Assembly (NCBI RefSeq): GCF_012931845.1 | Contig: NZ_CP051884.1 | Coordinates: forward strand, 372,001-436,000 | DNA from: Cellulomonas taurus | Lineage (GTDB): Bacteria > Actinomycetota > Actinomycetes > Actinomycetales > Cellulomonadaceae | DNA length: 64,000 nt | Direction of reading: 5' to 3' | Shown here: positions 38,701-47,439 of the stretch, piece after piece | How positions within the stretch are numbered: the stretch's first letter is position 1 | How the letters are laid out: the number at the start of each line of letters is the position of its first letter | Made by a program: the position numbers and the translations under genes | The notes under the pieces: generated by a model | Databases searched by the model: none | Seen by the model: only the letters and a program-made list of their open reading frames with translations | Told to the model about the DNA's origin: nothing

Positions 38701-39551
38701 CGCACTGACTCCTTCGCGTCGACCAGCGACAGGTAGATGTCCTCCAGGGTGGGCCGCAGCACCTGCAGCCCGGGGATCTCGGTGAACCGTCCGGCCAGCT
38801 CCGCGACCACGGCGGTCGGGGTGTCGGTGCGGACCTCGCGGTGTTCGCCGTCCTCGACCCAGCGCACCATCGCCTGCCGGGCGTTGCGGTCGCCCAGGTC
38901 GGCGGGCGCCCCGGTGGCCACCACCCGACCGTCGCTGACCACCACGGCCCGGTCGGCGAGCTGCTCCGCCTCGTCCAGGTAGTGGGTGGTGAGCAGGATC
39001 GCGGTGCCGTCGTCGCGCAGGCCGGCGATCAGCTCCCAGAACGCGCGCCGGGCCTCCGGGTCGAAGCCGGTGGTCGGCTCGTCCAGGAACAGCAGCTCCG
39101 GGCTGCCGACGATCCCGAGGGCGACGTCCAGCCGTCGGCGCTGCCCACCGGAGAGCGCACCGGCCCGGGTCTTCGCCTTCTCCCGCAGGCCGACGGCGTC
39201 GATCACCTGCTCCGGGTCCCGGGGGCGGGGGTAGAACGTGGCCCAGTGGTGCACCAGCTCGGTGACGGTGGCCTCGTCCAGGTCGCTGCTGGACTGCAGC
39301 ACGATCCCGATCCGGGCCCGCCAGTCCCGTCCGGCGGTCTGCGGGTCCTGGCCGAGCACGGTGACCTCACCGGCGTCGCGGTGACGGTAGCCCTCCAGGA
39401 TCTCCACCGTGGTGGTCTTCCCGGCACCGTTCGGCCCGAGCACCGCGACGATCTCCCCGCGGGCCACCTCCAGGTCGAGGCCGTCGACGGCATGCTTGTC
39501 GCCGTATCGCTTGTGCAGTCCGCGCACCCGGACCGCGAGTTCGTCTGTCAT
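38697..39551 (-). CDS. ABC transporter ATP-binding protein (DrrA/CcmA type)
   Basis: The ATPase has Walker A GPNGAGKTT, signature LSGGQRRRLDVALGI, Walker B LLFLDEPTTGFDPEARR and switch histidine in TTHYLDEAEQLADR, followed by a C-terminal domain typical of drug-exporting ATPases. It energises the ABC-2 permease. ATG 39551 gives 284 residues; a GTG at 39557 would add two. It is the first gene of the six-gene minus-strand operon ending with the deaminase. Confidence 0.92.
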   Translation of the reverse strand: MTDELAVRVRGLHKRYGDKHAVDGLDLEVARGEIVAVLGPNGAGKTTTVEILEGYRHRDAGEVTVLGQDPQTAGRDWRARIGIVLQSSSDLDEATVTELVHHWATFYPRPRDPEQVIDAVGLREKAKTRAGALSGGQRRRLDVALGIVGSPELLFLDEPTTGFDPEARRAFWELIAGLRDDGTAILLTTHYLDEAEQLADRAVVVSDGRVVATGAPADLGDRNARQAMVRWVEDGEHREVRTDTPTAVVAELAGRFTEIPGLQVLRPTLEDIYLSLVDAKESVR

Positions 39552-39610
39552 GCCCACCAGCCTGCCGAGCGGGTGGGGTGGAGCGGGACGACCGGAGGAG
39601 GGGACCTGGT

Positions 39611-39628
39611 GTCCACCGATCGGTGGAC
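39611..39628. promoter_or_regulatory. Perfect 18-bp palindrome between aminotransferase and ABC exporter
   Basis: GTCCACCGATCGGTGGAC is a perfect palindrome, eight bases after the aminotransferase stop and about 60 bases before the ABC ATPase start, both on the minus strand. It could be a regulator's operator for the exporter operon or a short terminator hairpin (7-bp stem, GATC loop) for the aminotransferase; no T-tract is present. Confidence 0.5.
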
Positions 39629-39635
39629 GGGCGGC

Positions 39636-40886
39636 TCAGTCCGCGTCGGCGAGCAGCGCCTGGATCCGGCGCACGCCCTCGACCAGGTCCTCGTCCCCCA
39701 GGGCGTACGACAGCCGCAGGTAGCCCGACGGACCGAAGGCCTCACCGGGCACCACGGCGACCTCGGCCTGGTCCAGGATCAGCGCCGCGAGCTCCGCCGA
39801 AGTGGTCGGGGTGACGCCGCGGATGGTGCGGCCCAGCACCCCCGTGACCGAGGGGTAGGCGTAGAACGCGCCCTGCGGCACCGGGACCAGCACCCCGTCG
39901 ATGGCCGCCAGCATCTCGACCATGGTGCGTCGCCGCCGGTCGAAGGCGGTGCGCATGGCGTGCACGGCCGACAGATCACCGGTCAGCGCCGCCACCGCCG
40001 CCCGCTGGGAGACGTTCGCGACGTTCGAGCTCAGGTGCGACTGCAGATTGGTCGCCGCCGTGATGACGTCCTGCGGGCCGATCATCCAGCCCACCCGCCA
40101 GCCGGTCATCGCGTAGGTCTTGGCGACGCCGTTCAGCACCACGGTGGTGTCGGCCAGCTCGGGCACGGCGCGCACGATCGGCGTGGCGACGGCACCGTCG
40201 TAGACCAGGTGCTCGTAGATCTCGTCGGTGATCACCCAGATCCCGTGCTCCAGTGCCCAACGGCCGATCTGCTCGGTCTGCTCCGGGGTGTAGACGGCGC
40301 CGGTCGGGTTGGACGGCGACACGAAGAGCACCACCTTGGTGCGCGGGGTGCGCGCCGCCTCCAGCTGCTCGACGGTGACCCGGTAGTCCTGGTCCTCGCC
40401 GGCGAAGACCTCCACCGGAACGCCGCCCGCGAGCCGGATCGCCTCCGGATAGGTGGTCCAGTAGGGGGCGGGCAGCAGCACCTCGTCGCCCGGGTCGAGC
40501 AGGGTGGCGAACGCCTGGTAGACGGCCTGCTTGCCACCGTTGGTGATCAGGACCTGGCTCGGCGAGACCTCGTAGCCCGAGTCGCGCAGCGTCTTGGCCG
40601 CCACCGCCTCGCGCAGCACCGGCAGCCCGGCGGCGGGGGAGTAGCGGTGGTTCGCGGGATCGTGCACGGCGCGCGCCGCCGCCTCGACGATGTAGTCCGG
40701 CGTCGGGAAGTCGGGTTCACCGGCACCGAAGCCGATCACCGGGCGACCGGCCGCCTTGAGCGCCTTCGCCTTCGCATCCACCGCCAAGGTCGCGGACTCC
40801 GCGATGCTGCCGATCCGGGTGGAGACCCGGCGGGGACGGTCGGCGGGGACGGGGCTGGAGGCGGCGTGCGCGGTCACGGGAACCAT
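39636..40886 (-). CDS. aspC: Pyridoxal-phosphate aminotransferase, aspartate aminotransferase type
   Basis: The class I/II aminotransferase has 416 residues. Motifs: [21 protein letters not shown] near 50-70, [42 protein letters not shown], and the PLP lysine in [21 protein letters not shown]. It transfers amino groups between aspartate (or related acids) and 2-oxoglutarate. ATG 40886 is used; a GTG at 40877 is an alternative. The frame runs upstream over the tRNA-Trp as a shadow. Confidence 0.9.
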   Translation of the reverse strand: MVPVTAHAASSPVPADRPRRVSTRIGSIAESATLAVDAKAKALKAAGRPVIGFGAGEPDFPTPDYIVEAAARAVHDPANHRYSPAAGLPVLREAVAAKTLRDSGYEVSPSQVLITNGGKQAVYQAFATLLDPGDEVLLPAPYWTTYPEAIRLAGGVPVEVFAGEDQDYRVTVEQLEAARTPRTKVVLFVSPSNPTGAVYTPEQTEQIGRWALEHGIWVITDEIYEHLVYDGAVATPIVRAVPELADTTVVLNGVAKTYAMTGWRVGWMIGPQDVITAATNLQSHLSSNVANVSQRAAVAALTGDLSAVHAMRTAFDRRRRTMVEMLAAIDGVLVPVPQGAFYAYPSVTGVLGRTIRGVTPTTSAELAALILDQAEVAVVPGEAFGPSGYLRLSYALGDEDLVEGVRRIQALLADAD

Positions 40887-41004
40887 CCTGTCAGACCGGG
40901 TTCGATTCTGACGCGTGCGTCGCGTACAGTGGTCCCTCGGTGGTTGACCTCCGCCATGATGAGCCGTGCCCAGCGCGGAGCCTCGTGGCATGGGACGCCG
41001 CCGT

Positions 41005-41077
41005 AGGGCAGTGGCGCAATTGGTAGCGCACCGGTCTCCAAAACCGGCGGTTGCGAGTTCGAGTCTCGCCTGCCCTG
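41005..41077 (+). tRNA. tRNA-Trp (CCA)
   Basis: Acceptor AGGGCAG (41005-41011) pairs with CTGCCCT (41070-41076); D-arm GCGCAATTGGTAGCGC; anticodon CCA in loop CTCCAAA; T-arm GCGAGTTCGAGTCTCGC; discriminator G at 41077, no encoded CCA. It lies just before secE, as in most actinobacteria. Confidence 0.95.
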
Positions 41078-41183
41078 CGCGTGTGGTCACGGCCCGCCGC
41101 TCCGTGACACGGACGGCGGTTCGATCGCTGGCCACCGATGATCAGACGCCGCACGGCGTCGCCTAGACGTAGGGGAACGAACC

Positions 41184-41471
41184 GTGAGCGAATCGGCACC
41201 GGTGGCGGCGTCCGGCGCGGACGAGCCGACCCGGACCACCAAGTCCGGCGGCAAGACCGGCACGCCCGAGAAGCGTCGCGGACTGTTCGCGCGGATCGCG
41301 TTGTTCATCCGCCAGGTGGTCGCCGAGCTCAAGAAGGTCGTCTGGCTGACCCGCTCCGACCTGGTCACCTACACGATCGTGGTGCTGGTCTTCGTGGCCG
41401 TCGTCATGGCCTTCGTGACCGTGGTCGACCTGGGCATCGGACAGCTCACCCGGTGGATCTTCGGCGGCTGA
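41184..41471 (+). CDS. secE: Preprotein translocase subunit SecE
   Basis: The 95-residue protein has a polar N-terminus and the SecE core [59 protein letters not shown] with one transmembrane helix. SecE clamps SecY in the protein-conducting channel. GTG 41184 follows AGGGGAACGA. Confidence 0.95.
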   Translation: MSESAPVAASGADEPTRTTKSGGKTGTPEKRRGLFARIALFIRQVVAELKKVVWLTRSDLVTYTIVVLVFVAVVMAFVTVVDLGIGQLTRWIFGG

Positions 41472-41517
41472 CGCCGACCGTCCCCCTCTTCATCCGCAGC
41501 AGAAAGCAGGTCAGTAC

Positions 41518-42330
41518 GTGTCGCAGGAATCGCAGGAGCCCGAGGTCGGCGCCGCAGCTGACGCGGCCCAGCTCGACGATGCCCTGACGTCGGTGCAGGC
41601 CACGGAGGACGAGGCCGCGATCGAAGCAGCCGACGCCGTGGGCGACGAGGCAGCCGAGCCGCAGGAGCTGGCCGAGGACGACGAGGTCGTGGAGGCCGAG
41701 CCTGAGTCCGACGTCGACGAGGACCCGGTGGCGGCGTTCAAGGCGCAGCTGCGGTCCCAGCTCGGTGACTGGTACGTCATCCACTCCTACGCCGGGTACG
41801 AGAACCGGGTGAAGGCGAACCTGGAGAACCGCACCCAGTCGCTGAACATGGAGGACTTCATCTACCAGGTGGAGGTCCCCATGGAAGAGGTCGTGGAGAT
41901 CAAGAACGCGCAGCGCAAGGTCGTGCGCCGCGTCCGGATCCCCGGCTACGTCCTGGTGCGGATGGACCTGACCGACGAGTCGTGGGGCGCCGTCCGGCAC
42001 ACCCCGGGCGTGACCGGGTTCGTGGGCCACACCCACCAGCCGGTGCCGCTGACCCTCGACGAGGTCTTCTCCATGCTGGCCCCGACCATCGAGGAGAAGG
42101 CTCCGGCCGCCGCCTCCGGTGGGCAGGCGCAGTCCGGCAAGAGCGCCACCCCGATCGAGGTCGACTTCACCGTCGGCGAGTCGGTCACCGTCACCGACGG
42201 TGCCTTCGACACGCTGCCGGCCACGATCTCCGAGATCAACCCCGAGAACCAGAAGCTCAAGGTCCTCGTCTCCATCTTCGGCCGGGAGACCCCGGTCGAG
42301 CTGTCGTTCAGCCAGGTCGCCAAGATCTGA
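41518..42330 (+). CDS. nusG: Transcription elongation/antitermination factor NusG
   Basis: NusG binds RNA polymerase and links it to Rho or ribosomes. The NGN domain ([44 protein letters not shown]...GYVLVRMDL) starts near residue 80 and the KOW domain ([25 protein letters not shown]) ends the 270-residue protein. An acidic extension of about 75 residues precedes NGN, as usual in actinobacteria. The start is GTG at 41518. Confidence 0.96.
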   Translation: MSQESQEPEVGAAADAAQLDDALTSVQATEDEAAIEAADAVGDEAAEPQELAEDDEVVEAEPESDVDEDPVAAFKAQLRSQLGDWYVIHSYAGYENRVKANLENRTQSLNMEDFIYQVEVPMEEVVEIKNAQRKVVRRVRIPGYVLVRMDLTDESWGAVRHTPGVTGFVGHTHQPVPLTLDEVFSMLAPTIEEKAPAAASGGQAQSGKSATPIEVDFTVGESVTVTDGAFDTLPATISEINPENQKLKVLVSIFGRETPVELSFSQVAKI

Positions 42331-42419
42331 GCCCCAGGGCGGCCTGAGCCGCCCGCGACGGCACTGCAACCGGGTCATCGCCCACGGCGTCGGTCCACGA
42401 ACAAGGAAGGGGATGGCGC

Positions 42420-42851
42420 ATGCCTCCCAAGAAGAAGGTCACCGGCCTTATCAAGCTCCAGATCAACGCGGGTGCCGCGACCCCGGCCCCCCCGATCGGT
42501 CCGGCCCTCGGTGCCGCCGGTGTGAACATCATGGAGTTCTGCAAGGCCTACAACGCGGCCACCGAGTCGCAGCGCGGCAACGTGATCCCGGTGGAGATCA
42601 CGGTCTACGAGGACCGTTCCTTCACCTTCATCACCAAGACCCCGCCGGCCGCCGAGATGATCAAGAAGGCCGCCGGTGTGGCCAAGGGTTCCCCGACCCC
42701 GCACACCGTCAAGGTCGCCTCGATCTCGGCCGACCAGGTGCGCGAGATCGCCACCACCAAGATGCCGGACCTGAACGCGAACGACATCGAGCAGGCGATG
42801 AAGATCGTCGCCGGCACCGCTCGGTCCATGGGCATCACCGTCAACGACTGA
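42420..42851 (+). CDS. rplK: 50S ribosomal protein uL11
   Basis: The 143-residue uL11 ([43 protein letters not shown]...) binds the GTPase-associated rRNA region and is needed for RelA-type stringent signalling. Length and both domains are normal. AAGGAAGGGG lies about 10 bases upstream of the ATG. Confidence 0.98.
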   Translation: MPPKKKVTGLIKLQINAGAATPAPPIGPALGAAGVNIMEFCKAYNAATESQRGNVIPVEITVYEDRSFTFITKTPPAAEMIKKAAGVAKGSPTPHTVKVASISADQVREIATTKMPDLNANDIEQAMKIVAGTARSMGITVND

Positions 42852-42945
42852 CACCGCTTGATGCGAGCGCCGGATCGCCCGGCGTTCGTAGTGGCAGGGC
42901 CAGTGCGGCCCGATGACCACGACTGCTCACGATTGGGAGAAGCAG

Positions 42946-43665
42946 ATGGCAAAGCACAGCAAGGCATACCGCGCCGCGCTCGAGAAGATCGAGCCGGGCG
43001 AGGTCTACAACCCGCTGCAGGCGATCCGCCTGGCCCAGGCGACGTCGACCACCAAGTACGACGCGACCGTCGAGGTCGCCATGCGTCTCGGTGTCGACCC
43101 GCGTAAGGCCGACCAGATGGTCCGTGGCACGGTCAACCTGCCGCACGGCACCGGCAAGACCGCTCGCGTCATCGTCTTCGCCACCGGCGAGCGTGCCGAG
43201 CAGGCCCGTGAGGCCGGCGCGGACGAGGTCGGCGGCGACGAGCTGATCGAGAAGGTGGCCGGCGGCTGGACCGGCTTCGACTCCGCGGTCGCCACCCCGG
43301 ACCTGATGGGCAAGGTCGGTCGTCTCGGTAAGGTGCTGGGCCCGCGTGGTCTGATGCCGAACCCGAAGACCGGCACCGTCACCATGGACGTGGCCAAGGC
43401 CGTGTCCGACATCAAGGGCGGAAAGATCGAGTTCCGCGTCGACAAGCACTCCAACCTGCACTTCATCATCGGCAAGACCTCGTTCTCCGATGTGCAGCTG
43501 GTGGAGAACTACGCCGCCGCGCTGGAGGAGATCCTGCGTCTGAAGCCGTCCGCGTCGAAGGGTCGCTACATCTCCAAGGCGACCATCTCGACCACCAACG
43601 GCCCCGGCATCCTGGTCGACCAGTCCAAGACCCGGAACCTCACCTCCGAGGAGGACGCTGCCTGA
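42946..43665 (+). CDS. rplA: 50S ribosomal protein uL1
   Basis: The 239-residue uL1 builds the L1 stalk that moves deacylated tRNA out of the ribosome. Motifs: [18 protein letters not shown] and [40 protein letters not shown] 42946 (MAKHSKAY) follows GGGAGAAG; an upstream in-frame ATG at 42913 would add 11 non-conserved residues. A strong terminator follows; rplJ-rplL are not adjacent. Confidence 0.98.
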   Translation: MAKHSKAYRAALEKIEPGEVYNPLQAIRLAQATSTTKYDATVEVAMRLGVDPRKADQMVRGTVNLPHGTGKTARVIVFATGERAEQAREAGADEVGGDELIEKVAGGWTGFDSAVATPDLMGKVGRLGKVLGPRGLMPNPKTGTVTMDVAKAVSDIKGGKIEFRVDKHSNLHFIIGKTSFSDVQLVENYAAALEEILRLKPSASKGRYISKATISTTNGPGILVDQSKTRNLTSEEDAA

Positions 43666-43682
43666 GGTAGCGCCCCACTCGA

Positions 43683-43726
43683 ACGAACGGCCCCGGCCCC
43701 CCGTGAGGGGGACCGGGGCCGTTCGT
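43683..43726 (+). terminator. Strong hairpin after rplA
   Basis: ACGAACGGCCCCGG (43683-43696) pairs with CCGGGGCCGTTCGT (43713-43726); the inner C-run and G-run extend the stem around GTGA. It lies 17 bases after the rplA stop and before the convergent gene at 43757, so it may serve both strands. Confidence 0.8.
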
Positions 43727-43756
43727 CATGCACCGACGGGTGAGGAGCCCGTCGGG

Positions 43757-44323
43757 TCAGTGGTGGTGCTCTTCGGTCGGAAGCCCATGACTGCCGTGCG
43801 GCACAGCGTGCTCGCCGGCAGTGGTCGCCGCCAGTCCGGGGACGATGACGGCGGCGATCAGCATCGCGCCGACGAACAGCGCGAGGGCCAGGCGTCCTGC
43901 GGGCGGGGCACTCTGCTCGACCCCGCACCGCAGATGGAGGGCGGTGAGCACCGCCGCGCCCAGCCCGAGGGCCAGGGCGGAGGCCTCCGCCGCGGTGAGT
44001 GCGGTCCCGGTGAGCGGGGCGCTCAACAGGACCGCGGGTGCCAGCACCACCAGCGTCAGGGTGGCCGGGCGCGGTCGGGGGAGGGTGCCGCGCAGGGCGA
44101 GCACCGCCCACCCGATCCCGAGGGCCCCCGCCACGGTCAGCGCGATGCCGACCGGGAGGTGGTGGTCCAGGTGCCCGGCACCGATGCCGAGGGTGACCAG
44201 CCCGAACCCGAGGGCAGCCAGTGCCGCCCACATCCGGGTGGCCGTGGGCAGCACCGCACCGGTGGCCCGCTCCCGGGTTCGGAGGTCGGTCAGCCGGAGC
44301 TGACCGACATGGGCGGTGGTCAT
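43757..44323 (-). CDS. Predicted membrane protein, 188 residues, function unknown
   Basis: Five to six hydrophobic helices fill residues 28-170 (MWAALAALGFGLVTLGIGAG, VGIALTVAGALGIGWAVLAL, ATLTLVVLAPAVLLS, ALALGLGAAVLTALHL, LALALFVGAMLIAAVIV). The C-terminus is histidine-rich (EHAVPHGSHGLPTEEHHH), which may bind a metal. The ATG at 44323 overlaps the stop of the DUF4383 gene by four bases, so the two are co-expressed. No family is recognised. Confidence 0.65.
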   Translation of the reverse strand: MTTAHVGQLRLTDLRTRERATGAVLPTATRMWAALAALGFGLVTLGIGAGHLDHHLPVGIALTVAGALGIGWAVLALRGTLPRPRPATLTLVVLAPAVLLSAPLTGTALTAAEASALALGLGAAVLTALHLRCGVEQSAPPAGRLALALFVGAMLIAAVIVPGLAATTAGEHAVPHGSHGLPTEEHHH

Positions 44324-44724
44324 GCCCGGGCCGGCGCCACGGTCTTGTCGGCACCCAGACCCACGGCCAGGAGCAGGATCGCCGAGCCGAGGTGCAGCAC
44401 GTTGTCGGCACCGTTCAGCGCAATGATGTTCGCCGAGGAGTTGACCAGGAACAGACCGACGATGCCGACCAGCAGGTAGACGGCGCCGACCGCGGTGTTG
44501 GCGGACTTGGCGGCGCGGACCGACGAGGCGGCACCGGCCACCAGCAGGGCGCCGATCAGCAGGTGGATGATGTTGTGCAGCGGGTTGACCTCGAACACGA
44601 TCAGCAGCTTGCCCTCGGTCCCGGCGAAGTCGACGCCGGAGGTGATGAAGAAGCCGACGATGCCGACCAGCAGGTAGACCACGCCGAAGATGCCGCCGAC
44701 CAGGCGGTTCACAGAGTTGCTCAT
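44320..44724 (-). CDS. DUF4383 family membrane protein
   Basis: The 134-residue protein has four transmembrane helices in two repeats, each carrying YLLVGIVG (GVVYLLVGIVGFFI and GAVYLLVGIVGLFL), with FEVNPLHNIIHLLIGALLV between. This is the DUF4383 pattern, widespread in actinobacteria and of unknown function. ATG 44724 has an AGGAGAGGAC site; an upstream in-frame ATG at 44913 is not credible. Confidence 0.85.
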   Translation of the reverse strand: MSNSVNRLVGGIFGVVYLLVGIVGFFITSGVDFAGTEGKLLIVFEVNPLHNIIHLLIGALLVAGAASSVRAAKSANTAVGAVYLLVGIVGLFLVNSSANIIALNGADNVLHLGSAILLLAVGLGADKTVAPARA

Positions 44725-44885
44725 GATGGTGTCCTCTCCTCCCGGGGCCCGGTGGACCCCGAACGCGCGTGCACCGGTGTGCACGACCGAGGTTCGGAGT
44801 CTGCTGTGGATCGGATGGGTGAGCATCCGGGGAGAGTTTCGGCCCGGGGCTGGACGGCTCCGGACAGGTACGGGAGGGTGGGGAC

Positions 44886-45179
44886 ATGTTGGTCGCGTTC
44901 TCGGTGTCCCCACTCGGTGCAGGTGAGTCCGTGGCGGCGGCGGTGGCCGACGCCGTCCGGGTGGTCCGGGAGTCCGGGCTGCCGCATCGGACGGATGCGA
45001 TGTTCACCACCATCGAGGGCGAGTGGGACGAGTGCATGGACGTGGTGCGCCGGGCCTCCGAGGCCGTCGGGGCGCACGCCGGTCGGGTGAGTCTGGTGCT
45101 CAAGGCGGACATCCGCCCCGGCCACACCGGTGAGCTGACCGGCAAGCTGGAACGACTGGAAGCCGAACTCGAGCGCTAG
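44886..45179 (+). CDS. MTH1187/YkoF-type thiamine-binding protein
   Basis: The 97-residue protein fits the MTH1187 (DUF77) family: [57 protein letters not shown]. These ferredoxin-like-fold proteins form oligomers and several bind thiamine. A purine-rich GGGAGGGTGGGGAC precedes the ATG. It stands alone, divergent from the DUF4383 gene. Confidence 0.85.
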   Translation: MLVAFSVSPLGAGESVAAAVADAVRVVRESGLPHRTDAMFTTIEGEWDECMDVVRRASEAVGAHAGRVSLVLKADIRPGHTGELTGKLERLEAELER

Positions 45180-45317
45180 GGCCGCCGCAGCGGAGCGTGG
45201 ACATGCTGTGCAGAAGGTCCACGTTCGACCGGCTGCTGCCCGGCGGGATGAAAGACTTCGGTGCGGCGACCCGGGTACTCGGGTCAGGGGATGCAAGTGG
45301 GATGGAGCAACCGACGA

Positions 45318-46457
45318 ATGGCGATCTTCGAGCTCGACGACGGCCACGGCACGCTCGTCCAGCCGATGCGGCCCAGTGCCGACTCCTTCGACCGCGACGC
45401 CGCGGCTCTGGTGGCGGAGAACGCCGGTGAGCTGATCGGTGAGCCGGTGCTGACGGTGCGTGAGATCGGGGCCGGCGACGGCTCCCAGTTGCTCGCCCTG
45501 GACGCTGCCGCCCAACCGGTGGTGGTGGAGGCCGTGCAGCTGCTCGACGCCAGCACCCTGCTGCGCGCGCTGCGGCACGCCGGTGGTGCCGCACGGATGA
45601 GCCGCTCGGACATCGCCCGGTTGTACCGCGGTGGCCCCGAGGCGTTCGAGGCCGATCTGGCGGTGTTCCGGGACCGGGCGCCGCTGGTGCGTTCCGAGCG
45701 GACCGGCCGTGAGGGCGTGCGCCTGGTGTTGGTCTGCGGCGACATCGCCGAGGGCCTGCAGGAGGCGGTCGAGTACCTGACCTCCGGCACCCAGGTCGAC
45801 GTGCTGCGGCTCGGCGTGACCGAGGGGCCCGGCGGTCGGCGCTATCTGGACGTCTCGCCGCTGCGCCCGGGCGCTCCGCGGGAGCGCCGTCCGGTGGAGC
45901 CGGGGTCGGCGACGGGTGCGATCCCGACCGTGTCCGCTCCTCCGACGGCCCGCGCCACGCCCACCGACACCACCGCCCGTTCCGAGGCCCCGGCCGGACC
46001 GGCCGCCCAGGTCGACGACCCGTCCCGTGCGGCCGCATCGGCACCGCCTCAGCCGACGCCCACCGCCACCGAGCGACCGTTGACCCGGCGTCGTCGCCAC
46101 CACGGCGGCGCACCCGCGGTGCCGACCCCGGCCGGTGAGCCCCGACCGGTCCCCGCGGACGCGACCACGGTGATCCCCCCGGTGCGCGGCGACGGCCCGC
46201 TGCCCGAGCTCGCGGCGTTCGCGGCCGCCGAGCGGCAGCCGGTGGAGCTGCTGTGGGTGCGGGTCCGGCGCAACCAGCGGCTGACGGCGACCCTGCGCAC
46301 CGACGGCATGATCGAACTCGAGGACGGCAGCCTGCACGCCGACCCGGGTCAGGCAGCGGTGTCCGCCGCCGATCTGGAGCGACCGGCCGACGGCTGGCGG
46401 CTGTGGCACCTCGGCGCCGACGGCCCGAGTCTGGGTGAGGCGGTCGGCGTCCTCTAG
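45318..46457 (+). CDS. RAMA-domain protein with a degenerate nuclease-like N-terminal domain
   Basis: The 379-residue protein has three parts. Residues 1-185 look like a PD-(D/E)XK restriction-like fold (LLALDAAAQPVVVEAVQ where an active enzyme would have VVEhK, then an EYL...VDVLRLGV segment), but the catalytic lysine is absent. Residues 190-295 form a Pro/Ala/Thr-rich linker. Residues 300-379 (TATLRTDGMIELEDGSLHADPGQAAVSAADLERPADGWRLWHL) resemble the RAMA domain found with DNA-modification enzymes. It is probably DNA-binding. ATG 45318 follows GGAG. Fold assignments are by eye and tentative. Confidence 0.55.
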   Translation: MAIFELDDGHGTLVQPMRPSADSFDRDAAALVAENAGELIGEPVLTVREIGAGDGSQLLALDAAAQPVVVEAVQLLDASTLLRALRHAGGAARMSRSDIARLYRGGPEAFEADLAVFRDRAPLVRSERTGREGVRLVLVCGDIAEGLQEAVEYLTSGTQVDVLRLGVTEGPGGRRYLDVSPLRPGAPRERRPVEPGSATGAIPTVSAPPTARATPTDTTARSEAPAGPAAQVDDPSRAAASAPPQPTPTATERPLTRRRRHHGGAPAVPTPAGEPRPVPADATTVIPPVRGDGPLPELAAFAAAERQPVELLWVRVRRNQRLTATLRTDGMIELEDGSLHADPGQAAVSAADLERPADGWRLWHLGADGPSLGEAVGVL

Positions 46458-46470
46458 GGCGTCAGCGGGG

Positions 46471-47439
46471 TCACTCCCAGCCGTAGCCCGCGCACCAGCG
46501 AGCGATCTCCGCGTACAACCGTGCCCGCACGGGCGCCGGTGACAGCGTGAGGTCGTGCAGCCCCCCGGTGATCCGGACCACGGTCACCACCGGGCCGAGG
46601 TGCACTGCCCGCCGGACCAGCGACTCCACGTCCAGCACGGTGTCGGCACCGCGCATGTCCTCGTTCCACCACGGGCTGATCAGGCTGCGTGCGGAGGCCA
46701 TCATCAGCACCGGCACCGTGATGTCCAGGCCGCGGGCGACCCGGGCGTGTCCGGCGATCACCGCTGCCAGCCAACCGGCCCGCACCGGGAAGGACGGGGT
46801 GGGCCGCCACTCGTCCTGGTAGGTCCACTCGCCGCCGTCGGCCTTGCGCACGGTGCGGGCGTAGAAGCCGGGGTCGACATTCGGCAGCGGCGCCTTGGGC
46901 TGCAGCTTCGCCAGTCGAGCCACTGCCGGGGCGCTGAAGTGCCGGACCACCGAGGAGCCCTGCAACTCCAGCCACGGGCTGTTCAGCACCAGACCGTGCA
47001 CCCGCCCCGGGTGGCGGTCCACCCACAGCGTCGCGGTCAGGCCGCCGGTCGAGTGGCCCATCAGCATCACCCGGGCCGGGTCGCCGAGGTCCTGCTTGAT
47101 CTGCGCGAGGGCCGCCTCGATGTCCTCGTCGTAGGTCGCCAGGTCGTCCACGTAACCGGGGGTCTGGTGCGGGCGCAGGCTGCGGCCGTACTTGCGCAGG
47201 TCGAGGGCGTAGAAGGCCACCCCCTGCCCGGACCAGAACTCGGCGAGTCCGGTCTGGAAGAAGTAGTCCGACCAGCCGTGCAGGTAGAGCACCGCCCGTG
47301 ACGGCCGCAGCGGCTCGGGGGTGGGCGGCGCGTGCCGGACCAGAGTGGCGACCACCGCGCCCTCGTCGTCGTCGGCCAGCTCCAGGGTCAGTGCCCGGTA
47401 GTCCGGGCCGAGCACGTCCTGCTGCCACTCCTGCGTCAC
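46471..47439 (-). CDS. Alpha/beta hydrolase (serine aminopeptidase S33/lysophospholipase-like)
   Basis: The 322-residue cytoplasmic hydrolase has the oxyanion segment YLHGWSDYF and nucleophile elbow MGHSTGG with S130; a late histidine (GGLHDLTLS) could complete the triad. It resembles monoglyceride lipase-like S33 proteins. The substrate is unknown. Its GTG start overlaps the stop of the quinone-reductase-like gene by four bases, suggesting co-translation. Confidence 0.8.
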   Translation of the reverse strand: MTQEWQQDVLGPDYRALTLELADDDEGAVVATLVRHAPPTPEPLRPSRAVLYLHGWSDYFFQTGLAEFWSGQGVAFYALDLRKYGRSLRPHQTPGYVDDLATYDEDIEAALAQIKQDLGDPARVMLMGHSTGGLTATLWVDRHPGRVHGLVLNSPWLELQGSSVVRHFSAPAVARLAKLQPKAPLPNVDPGFYARTVRKADGGEWTYQDEWRPTPSFPVRAGWLAAVIAGHARVARGLDITVPVLMMASARSLISPWWNEDMRGADTVLDVESLVRRAVHLGPVVTVVRITGGLHDLTLSPAPVRARLYAEIARWCAGYGWE

